NCBI GenBank assembly: GCA_900541965.1
Contig: UQLN01000105.1
Location: forward strand, 1 to 5,227
Reading direction: 5' to 3'
Length of the DNA: 5,227 bases
DNA from: an uncultured Parabacteroides sp.
GTDB taxonomy: Bacteria; Bacteroidota; Bacteroidia; Bacteroidales; Tannerellaceae
This document shows, piece after piece, positions 1 through 5,227 of the stretch; positions within the stretch are counted from its first letter, which is position 1; the number at the start of each line of letters is the position of its first letter. The notes beneath the pieces are model-generated. The model was not told where the DNA came from, did not search any database, and worked only from the letters and a program-made list of their open reading frames with translations. The position numbers were made by a program, and so were the translations under genes.

Positions 1-21
1 TGCCCAATAAGGTCTAAAAAC

Positions 22-131
22 AAAGCATATATGGTTTGAAATCGAAACATATATGTTTTAAAGTCAAAATATAGGTGTTTTGCCGCGCAGATTATTGTTT
101 TTTTATGCGCAGATAGTTGGAATTAGTACCG
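22..131. repeat. Degenerate tandem array, 22-bp period, about five units
   Basis: Read in steps of 22 bases from position 22, the units are 22-43, 44-65, 66-87, 88-109 and 110-131. Units 1 and 2 match at 17 of 22 positions by eye. Later neighbours match at roughly half, with local blocks kept exactly: GTGTTTT or TGTTTT in units 2 to 4, and GCGCAGAT at 85-92 and again at 107-114, also exactly 22 bases apart. Unit 2 contains the perfect 14-bp palindrome AAACATATATGTTT (45-58), and unit 1 carries a decayed copy of it. Twenty-two bases is about two helical turns, so the units would present on one face of the DNA, which would suit a protein-binding array. That role is inference; a decayed neutral repeat is equally possible. 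Confidence 0.55.
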
Positions 132-140
132 CGACTAATT
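121..140. other. Short perfect inverted repeat
   Basis: AATTAGT (121-127) and ACTAATT (134-140) are perfect reverse complements around the 6-base centre ACCGCG. There is no T-tract after either arm, so it does not look like a terminator. It overlaps the end of the 22-bp-period array. It could be an operator-like site or chance in AT-rich DNA; nothing downstream on either strand decides it. Confidence 0.3.
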
Positions 141-185
141 GAAATTACCCTCCGGATAAATAGGAAAAAGTCCCGGATTCTATAC

Positions 186-222
186 AAAAAGCCTCCTTTT
201 AGCGCTAAAAAAGGGATGGTTT
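186..222 (-). terminator. Possible intrinsic terminator, maybe bidirectional
   Basis: The core TTTTAGCGCTAAAA (197-210) is a perfect palindrome. It can be shifted to give CCTTTT (195-200) pairing with AAAAGG (209-214). Further C and G bases outside (192-193 with 218-219) can extend the stem across a small bulge. Read on the minus strand, the hairpin ends in GGAGGC followed by five T; on the plus strand it is followed by four T. The minus-strand reading is therefore slightly better. The TPR gene already has its own strong terminator at 326-363, so this site would serve either an unseen short transcript or read-through, or transcription arriving from the left. Confidence 0.4.
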
Positions 223-325
223 TACTCTGAAATGGCTGTTCTGTAAATAGGTTGGGTTAGTAAAAATGAGGTTATCCTGTCAAAGTGTTGCTTGATGGGA
301 TGAAATGTTGACTTTCTGTAAAATG

Positions 326-363
326 AAAAAAGGTTGTCCAGTTTGAAATGGGCAACCTTTTTT
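326..363 (-). terminator. Strong terminator after the TPR gene
   Basis: AAAAAAGGTTG (326-336) pairs with CAACCTTTTTT (353-363), and the stem continues inward with CCA (338-340) against TGG (349-351). Position 337/352 is a G-T wobble on the plus strand and a mismatch on the minus strand. The loop is 341-348. On the minus strand the hairpin begins about 20 bases past the TPR stop codon and is followed by a run of six T. The A-rich and T-rich flanks make it usable in both directions. Confidence 0.85.
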
Positions 364-382
364 TGCGTTAAAAATGAATTAT

Positions 383-1123
383 TTACTGTTTCAATGTTTC
401 GTCGATGGAAGCCAGAATCTTTTTGCATTTTTCGTCTGCCGGATTCAAAGCGATTGCCTGGTTCAGATAATCTTTAGCTTTCTTCATTTGTACATCTGCC
501 TTATCTTTTTCAGCATTATACTTGTCGGCATCTGTTGTTGCCAAAGGAGTTGCAGCAGTCAGGATTTTAGCTCCTTCATTATAATACATAGCTCCGAGGC
601 TATATAAGGCATTTCCTTTATAGGTTTTGTTTGCTACAACTAAAACGTCTTTGAATAGTTCTTCCGCGTCGTTTATTTTACCGGCTTTCTGGGCTGCCTG
701 GCCTTTTTTCATGCAATATCCATACAATAGCTTCTCCAGATTCTGATTGTTTGGATTTACTTTTAATCCGGCTTCAACCGTAGATGTAAATTCTGCAGCT
801 TTATCCTGGTCGCGTAATGACATGGCCTTTCCAACATAGGCATTGTCTACATTTTTTCCTTTTTGAATAGCCATGTCGTAGAACTTAACGGCGTCATCAT
901 ACTTTTTTGCATTGAATGCCGCATAACCGCAATTGAATACACGGTCTGCATCTTCATAATTCGTAAGTTTCAAATACTCGCTGTACTTAGTTAAAGCTTC
1001 TGCATAGTTTTTCGCTTTCATAGCAGCGTCCCCTTCTGTGCAAAGTTTGTTTGCATCAACATCTTGTGCAAATAAGTTTCCAATACTAAGGCAAAAAGCC
1101 AATAATAAGACAATTTTCTTCAT
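383..1123 (-). CDS. Exported tetratricopeptide-repeat (TPR) protein, function unknown
   Basis: This is a complete 246-residue protein. Residues 1-19 form a clear signal peptide: a KK charge pair, a hydrophobic core, and an LFA|QD cleavage site after Ala19. The mature protein is therefore expected in the periplasm or on a membrane face. C11 in the core is preceded by Phe, so this is not a lipoprotein signal. The rest is almost wholly helical TPR: repeats at about 25-58 (GDAAMKAKNYAEALTKY), 61-94 (GYAAFNAKKYDDAVKFY), 95-127 and 135-169, and a last one split by an alanine- and lysine-rich stretch (about 185-215) before the helix ending in LNQAIALNP (220-228). The mature chain has four cysteines (28, 65, 137, 233). 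TPR arrays are protein-binding scaffolds; no catalytic domain is visible and the partner cannot be inferred. The start is chosen because the signal peptide begins exactly there; no strong Shine-Dalgarno precedes it. It appears to be transcribed alone, since 291 bases separate it from ald and a terminator follows. Confidence 0.93.
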   Translation of the reverse strand: MKKIVLLLAFCLSIGNLFAQDVDANKLCTEGDAAMKAKNYAEALTKYSEYLKLTNYEDADRVFNCGYAAFNAKKYDDAVKFYDMAIQKGKNVDNAYVGKAMSLRDQDKAAEFTSTVEAGLKVNPNNQNLEKLLYGYCMKKGQAAQKAGKINDAEELFKDVLVVANKTYKGNALYSLGAMYYNEGAKILTAATPLATTDADKYNAEKDKADVQMKKAKDYLNQAIALNPADEKCKKILASIDETLKQ

Positions 1124-1316
1124 GGTGATTTATTATTTGTTTAAATTTAAATTCGGACTAAGTTAGTAAGTGTAGAGGAAGGAGAGAAGTATTTTTTTAT
1201 TTTTTTAGATTTATAAAGAAAAAGGAAACATTGGTCTTCTGTTTTATGGGGATTGCATGATTGATAGCTACAGAATGAATCTTAAGGATAGGAGAGAGGA
1301 GAAAAGGCTCTGTTAT

Positions 1317-1404
1317 AAGGAATACAGGCAAGACTGGTTAAACCTACTGATTATTAAATTGAACAGGGATATTTGAGTTTTTCAGTAACCTGTCTGTATT
1401 CCTT
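1317..1404. repeat. Imperfect inverted repeat with flanking direct repeat, MITE-like or long 3' hairpin
   Basis: AAGGAATACAGGCA (1317-1330) pairs along its full 14 bases with TGTCTGTATTCCTT (1391-1404), with one G-T wobble. Inside, GGTTA (1336-1340) pairs with TAACC (1386-1390), and CTGA (1347-1350) with TCAG (1382-1385), leaving bulges only on the left arm and a 31-base loop. GTTAT occurs directly outside the left arm (1312-1316) and one base outside the right arm (1406-1410), which resembles a 5-bp target-site duplication. The right arm ends 10 bases past the ald stop codon on the minus strand, so it would form a large hairpin in the 3' end of the ald transcript. There is no proper T-run after it, so it is not a textbook terminator. 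It carries no coding sequence. Confidence 0.5.
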
Positions 1405-1414
1405 CGTTATGAAA

Positions 1415-2518
1415 TCATTCAATGGGGTAACATGGCAATCCGAAAGCTTCCGCTACAGCCGGATATACGATTTTGCCTTCTATGATGTTTAATCCGAGGG
1501 CAAGGCCTTTATCTTCTTTACAGGCTTTTTGCCATCCTTTATCTGCCAGTTTAATAATGTATGGCAAAGTAGCATTGGTTAAAGCCAATGTGGAGGTTTG
1601 CGGGACTGCTCCCGGTATATTGGCTACACAATAGTGGGTAATGCCGTCTACTTCAAAGATAGGCTCTGCATGAGTGGTCGGATGGGATGTTTCGAAGCAG
1701 CCTCCCTGGTCTATTGCTACGTCGACCAGCACGCAACCCTTTTTCATTAGTTTCAGCATGTCGCGCGTAATCAGGTGGGGGGCTTTTGCCCCGGGGATTA
1801 AAACGGAGCCTATAACAAGGTCTGTTGTCGGTAATTCCTGTTCTATGTTGTGGGTGGACGAATATAATGTCTTTACATTCGCCGGCATAATTTCGCTCAA
1901 ATAACGCAGGCGTGGCAATGATATATCGGCAATTGTCACATCGGCCCCCATGCCGGCTGCCATTAATGCTCCATTATGTCCGACAACGCCTCCTCCGAGG
2001 ACTAAAACCTTTGCCGGCTTAACTCCTGGAACACCTCCTAAAAGAATACCCTTTCCTCCCTGTGGCTTTTCCAGAAAGCGGGCTCCTTCCTGAACAGACA
2101 TACGGCCGGCTACTTCACTCATCGGAATAAGCAGTGGTAATGTCCTGTCCGGGTTTTCTACGGTTTCGTAAGCAAGGCAGATAGAACCGCTTTCCATCAT
2201 GGCGCGGGTAAGCTTCTCTTCGGATGCAAAATGAAAATAGGTAAAAACTAATTGCCCTTTGCGTACCAGCGAATATTCTGCGGCAATAGGCTCTTTTACT
2301 TTGACAATCATTTCGGCAACATTGTATACATCTCCGATACTGGGAAGAATTTGGGCACCTGCCGCCTCATAGGCGGTATCGGAAAATCCACTGTTTTCTC
2401 CTGCCGTATGCTGGATGTAGACAGTGTGTCCTCTTGTTACTAACTCTTTTGCTCCGGCGGGTGTAAGTGCCACGCGGTTCTCATTGTTTTTGATTTCTTT
2501 TGGGACTCCGATAATCAT
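1415..2518 (-). CDS. ald: Alanine dehydrogenase
   Basis: This is a complete 367-residue enzyme that interconverts L-alanine and pyruvate plus ammonium using NAD(H), in the cytoplasm; family members usually form hexamers. Length and numbering match the well-studied family members closely. The N-terminal catalytic part shows the start MIIGVPKE, substrate-binding Arg15, Lys75 in KVKEP (73-77), His96 in FHFA, and Asp270 in VDVAIDQGG. The Rossmann nucleotide-binding core has the glycine loop GGGVVGHNG (175-183), with Asp198 placed to bind the adenosine ribose of NAD. A tail segment NIPGAVPQTST matches the family. The start at 2518 puts the conserved MIIGVPKE at residue 1. No strong ribosome-binding sequence or clear Bacteroides-type promoter was found in the AT-rich leader. 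It sits alone between secA (231 bases upstream) and the TPR gene. Its direction in the cell, alanine breakdown or ammonium capture, cannot be told from the sequence. All key residues are present. Confidence 0.96.
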   Translation of the reverse strand: MIIGVPKEIKNNENRVALTPAGAKELVTRGHTVYIQHTAGENSGFSDTAYEAAGAQILPSIGDVYNVAEMIVKVKEPIAAEYSLVRKGQLVFTYFHFASEEKLTRAMMESGSICLAYETVENPDRTLPLLIPMSEVAGRMSVQEGARFLEKPQGGKGILLGGVPGVKPAKVLVLGGGVVGHNGALMAAGMGADVTIADISLPRLRYLSEIMPANVKTLYSSTHNIEQELPTTDLVIGSVLIPGAKAPHLITRDMLKLMKKGCVLVDVAIDQGGCFETSHPTTHAEPIFEVDGITHYCVANIPGAVPQTSTLALTNATLPYIIKLADKGWQKACKEDKGLALGLNIIEGKIVYPAVAEAFGLPCYPIE

Positions 2519-2620
2519 AATGTTAGTATTTTATAGGTTTATGGTCGTAATATACGATTTTTTTGACATTATGTTATTTTATTCTTGAAAATATTAGTGT
2601 ATTTTTTATAAAACCCGGTA

Positions 2621-2656
2621 GATGAACTTCCTGTGGGAAGAATGTTTTCATTCATC
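2621..2656. other. Small hairpin in the secA-ald spacer
   Basis: CTTCC (2627-2631) and GGAAG (2636-2640) form a perfect 5-bp stem around TGTG. Just outside, GATGAA (2621-2626) can pair with TTCATC (2651-2656) across a 10-base bulge. It lies about 100-140 bases upstream of the ald start and past the secA terminator, so it could sit in the ald leader or promoter region. There is no T-tract and no recognised riboswitch pattern. It may be chance. Confidence 0.25.
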
Positions 2657-2695
2657 GCAGGGAAGATAGATGGATAAGGGGAGGCACTTAATGTA

Positions 2696-2729
2696 AAAAA
2701 GGTGTTACAATTGCTTGCAACACCTTTTT
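2696..2729 (-). terminator. Strong terminator after secA
   Basis: AAAAAGGTGTT (2696-2706) pairs perfectly with AACACCTTTTT (2719-2729). Beyond one mismatch, CAA (2708-2710) pairs with TTG (2715-2717) and closes a 4-base loop. On the minus strand it starts about 20 bases past the secA stop codon and ends in a T-run. The symmetrical A and T flanks make it usable in both directions. It separates secA transcription from ald. Confidence 0.88.
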
Positions 2730-2749
2730 CTATTTATTGGCGAACCTGG

Positions 2750-5227
2750 TTATAAACCTTGTCCGTGACAGTTTTTATATTTCTTTCCACTACCACAGGG
2801 GCAAAGGTCATTGCGACCAACTCGTTTCTCGGCACGAACAGGAGCCTGACGCGGTTGCGGGGCAGCCTGACCTTCCATCGTATTGTTTCCGGAAAGGTCT
2901 GACTTCTCTGTACGGTATTTGCTCATATCCTCGTGACGTTCGGGAGCTGCTTGCTGTACGGCAATACGCTGGCGTGCAGCTTCAGCCATTGCTGCTTGAC
3001 GTGCTGCCATTGCCTGTTTTTCTTCTTCAGTCGGTTCTTCGCGTACCGGAATCTGGCCACGCATCAGGATAGCTGCCGTTTTACGGTTCATGGAATCAAC
3101 CATCGTCTTAAACAGGTTGTATGATTCGAGTTTGTAAATCAACAATGGGTCCTTGTTTTCGTAGCTGGCATTTTGTACGGAGTGGCGCAGTTCGTCCATT
3201 TCACGTAAATGTTCTTTCCATGCTTCGTCGATGGTATGTAGTACGATTGATTTCTGGAATGCTTTGGTAATCGCTTTGCTTTCGGTTTCGTATGCTTCTT
3301 TCAGGTTACAAGAAACGTTGTACATGCGTTTTCCGTCAGTCACAGGAATCAGGATGTTTTCATACATCGCTCCCTGGTTTTCATATACCTGTTTGATAAC
3401 CGGATTTGCAACTTGAGTCAGGCGTTCCATACGACGTTTGAAGAGTTGCAGGGCGCTGTCGAACAGTTTGTCTACCAGTTGTTCGGATTTAGTGCTCCTG
3501 TATTCTTCTTCCGTGAATGGGGATTCCATTGCGAATGTTTTGAATAATTCCAGTTTGAACCCTTCATAATCGCTTTCCGCATGTTGTTCTACAATAGCAA
3601 CAGAAGTGTCGTAAATTGTATTCAATACATCCAGTCCGATACGTTCTCCCATCAAAGCATGGCGACGGCGGGTATAGATTACATTACGTTGTGAGTTCAT
3701 CACATCGTCGTATTCCAGCAAACGTTTACGGATACCGAAGTTGTTTTCTTCCACTTTCTTCTGTGCACGTTCAACAGACTTGCTCAGCATGTTGTGTTCC
3801 AGTACTTCACCTTCTTTGAAGCCCAATTTGTCCATCAGTCCGGCGATCTTTTCGGAAGCGAACAAACGCATCAAATCATCTTCCAGTGAAACGAAGAATA
3901 CAGAAGATCCCGGGTCTCCCTGACGTCCGGCACGACCACGTAACTGACGGTCTACACGGCGGCTTTCATGACGCTCCGTACCGATAATAGCCAAACCACC
4001 GGCTGCTTTTACTTCCGGCGACAACTTGATGTCGGTACCACGACCTGCCATGTTGGTTGCAATGGTTACGGCTGCGGTTTGTCCGGCTGTAGCTACAATC
4101 TCGGCTTCTTTCTGGTGCAACTTCGCATTCAATACGTTATGTTTAATCTTACGCATGGTAAGCATACGGCTCAGCAACTCGGAGATTTCGACAGATGTCG
4201 TACCTACCAGTACCGGGCGTCCGGCTTCTGTTAACTGAACGATTTCTTCGATTACGGCGTTATACTTTTCGCGTTTGGTCTTGTAGATACGGTCGTTCAT
4301 ATCGTTACGGGCAATCGGGCGATTGGTCGGGATAACGACAACATCCAGTTTATAGATGTCCCACAACTCACCGGCTTCCGTTTCGGCAGTACCGGTCATA
4401 CCGGACAGCTTGTGGTACATACGGAAGTAGTTCTGTAATGTAATGGTTGCAAATGTTTGTGTAGCGGCTTCCACTTTTACACGTTCCTTTGCTTCAATAG
4501 CCTGATGCAAGCCATCGGAATAACGGCGACCGTCCATAATACGTCCGGTCTGTTCGTCTACAATCATTACTTTGTTGTCCATCACAACATATTCATCATC
4601 CTTTTCGAATAAGGTATATGCCTTCAATAACTGGTTGATTGTATGGACACGTTCGCTCTTAACAGAGTAGTTGGCAAGCAGTTCGTCTTTCTTTGCTTGT
4701 TTTTCTTCATCATTCTGGATGTGTTCCAACTCGGAAAGTTGTGAAGTAATGTCCGGAAGAACGAAGAATGTAGGGTCGTCGGTCTTACCGGTCAGCAAGT
4801 CGATACCTTTATCTGTTAATTCGATGCTATTATTTTTTTCATCGATCACGAAGTACAGTTCGTCTGTCGCTTCGTGCATATGACGCATGTTTTCAGACAT
4901 GAAATATTCTTCAGTCTTCAACATCTGGGCCTTGATACCCTGTTCGCTCAGGAATTTGATTAGTGCCTTATTACGGGGATATCCCTTGAATGAGCGGTAT
5001 AATTGGATAGAGCCTTCTTCCACTTCCTTCTGGTCGCTGCTGGCCATTTTCTTTTTGGCTTCAATCAACATTTTGGAACAAAGGTCTTTCTGTGCATTTA
5101 CCACAACTTCTACATTCGGACGGAACTGCTCGAACAATTGTTCTTCGCCGCGTGGAATAGGGCCGGAGATAATCAACGGGGTACGGGCATCGTCAATCAA
5201 TACGGAGTCGACCTCATCGACAATCGC
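2750..5227 (-). CDS. secA: SecA preprotein translocase ATPase, partial (N-terminus outside window)
   Basis: SecA is the ATPase that pushes signal-peptide proteins through SecYEG in the inner membrane. The frame is open to the right edge, giving the last 825 residues; the Walker A region and true start are outside. In fragment numbering: the Walker B motif DEVD is at 4-7, followed by LIDDARTPLIISGP. The preprotein cross-linking domain spans about 24-240. DGRRYSDGLHQA is at 232-243 and GMTGTAETE at 276-284. The second nucleotide-binding domain holds ATNMAGRGTD (390-399) and QLRGRAGRQGD (428-438). The helical scaffold and wing follow, with WKEHLREMDELR at 670-681. A charged, Ala/Gln-rich linker spans about 729-802. 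The zinc-binding tail has Cys809, Cys811, Cys820 and His821 (CPCGSGKKYKNCH). Against E. coli SecA as I recall it, the fragment carries about 90 extra residues in the cross-linking domain and about 45 before the scaffold helix, but lacks the E. coli insertion after GRGTDI. This is consistent with Bacteroidetes SecA. All visible motifs are intact. A TTG at 5198-5200 is internal, not the start. Confidence 0.97.
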   Translation of the reverse strand, partial: AIVDEVDSVLIDDARTPLIISGPIPRGEEQLFEQFRPNVEVVVNAQKDLCSKMLIEAKKKMASSDQKEVEEGSIQLYRSFKGYPRNKALIKFLSEQGIKAQMLKTEEYFMSENMRHMHEATDELYFVIDEKNNSIELTDKGIDLLTGKTDDPTFFVLPDITSQLSELEHIQNDEEKQAKKDELLANYSVKSERVHTINQLLKAYTLFEKDDEYVVMDNKVMIVDEQTGRIMDGRRYSDGLHQAIEAKERVKVEAATQTFATITLQNYFRMYHKLSGMTGTAETEAGELWDIYKLDVVVIPTNRPIARNDMNDRIYKTKREKYNAVIEEIVQLTEAGRPVLVGTTSVEISELLSRMLTMRKIKHNVLNAKLHQKEAEIVATAGQTAAVTIATNMAGRGTDIKLSPEVKAAGGLAIIGTERHESRRVDRQLRGRAGRQGDPGSSVFFVSLEDDLMRLFASEKIAGLMDKLGFKEGEVLEHNMLSKSVERAQKKVEENNFGIRKRLLEYDDVMNSQRNVIYTRRRHALMGERIGLDVLNTIYDTSVAIVEQHAESDYEGFKLELFKTFAMESPFTEEEYRSTKSEQLVDKLFDSALQLFKRRMERLTQVANPVIKQVYENQGAMYENILIPVTDGKRMYNVSCNLKEAYETESKAITKAFQKSIVLHTIDEAWKEHLREMDELRHSVQNASYENKDPLLIYKLESYNLFKTMVDSMNRKTAAILMRGQIPVREEPTEEEKQAMAARQAAMAEAARQRIAVQQAAPERHEDMSKYRTEKSDLSGNNTMEGQAAPQPRQAPVRAEKRVGRNDLCPCGSGKKYKNCHGQGL

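Larger units (their letters stand above)
1..325. other. Gene-free AT-rich intergenic stretch
   Basis: No convincing coding region is seen on either strand. The one minus-strand frame in this part (222-428) runs through the terminator hairpin and into the end of the TPR gene, and looks like a shadow. The stretch holds a 22-bp-period degenerate repeat (22-131), a 7-bp inverted repeat (121-140) and a possible terminator (186-222). Bases 223-325 show nothing I can name. Whatever gene lies to the left is outside the window, so the orientation of this spacer (tail-to-tail or head-to-tail) is unknown. Confidence 0.7.

Noticed and set aside
22..131. CRISPR array
   Set aside because: The units are contiguous 22-bp degenerate repeats with no unique spacers, and no cas genes are present.
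222..428. 68-residue minus-strand frame at the left end
   Set aside because: It overlaps the end of the TPR gene out of frame, runs through the terminator hairpin, and has no recognisable domain.
1082..1123. Lipoprotein signal (lipobox) on the TPR protein
   Set aside because: The only cysteine in the signal peptide, C11, is preceded by Phe in LAFC, which does not fit a lipobox, and a good signal peptidase I site LFA|QD follows.
1140..1151. TTTAAATTTAAA palindrome upstream of the TPR gene as an operator or promoter
   Set aside because: It is a simple AT-rich palindrome in an AT-rich spacer; a TAAATTTA stretch resembles the Bacteroides -7 element only partly and lacks a matching TTTG at -33.
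1993..1998. Unusual His181 in the glycine loop of alanine dehydrogenase (GGGVVGHNG) as a sign of altered cofactor use
   Set aside because: The position varies within the family, the three glycines and the NAD-type Asp198 are intact, and all catalytic residues are present.
2737..3072. 111-residue plus-strand frame and other plus-strand frames opposite secA, ald and the TPR gene
   Set aside because: They lie entirely or largely opposite strongly supported conserved genes and show low-complexity or cysteine/serine-rich translations typical of antisense shadows.
5198..5200. TTG codon as the start of secA, giving an 816-residue protein
   Set aside because: The frame stays open to the window edge and the nine codons upstream encode the conserved Walker B segment AIVDEVDSV, so the TTG is an internal leucine codon.

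Overview
The window looks like a stretch of chromosome from a gut Bacteroidales bacterium, most likely Bacteroides. The evidence is the SecA type (long lineage-type insertions in the preprotein-binding and helical-scaffold regions), the small exported TPR protein with a Bacteroides-style signal peptide ending LFA|QD, AT-rich spacers, and no strong Shine-Dalgarno sequences before the two visible start codons. The species cannot be assigned from this sequence alone.

All three genes lie on the minus strand, so the window reads right to left. (1) secA, the protein-export ATPase, runs off the right edge: its first few hundred codons are missing, and the fragment begins at the Walker B motif and reaches the intact zinc-binding C-terminus. 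A strong hairpin/T-tract terminator follows it. (2) ald, a complete 367-residue alanine dehydrogenase, follows after a 231-bp gap. Just past its stop codon lies an 88-bp imperfect inverted repeat flanked by a 5-bp direct repeat. (3) A complete 246-residue secreted or periplasmic TPR protein of unknown function comes next, followed by another strong terminator. The leftmost 325 bases carry no convincing gene. They hold a degenerate 22-bp-period tandem repeat with a perfect 14-bp palindrome, a short inverted repeat and one more possible terminator.

The spacing and terminators suggest three separately transcribed housekeeping units rather than one operon. The only functional link is loose: SecA drives export of signal-peptide proteins, a class to which the TPR protein belongs. 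I see no new multi-gene system here. The most unusual material is non-coding: the 22-bp periodic array and the possible miniature mobile element behind ald.
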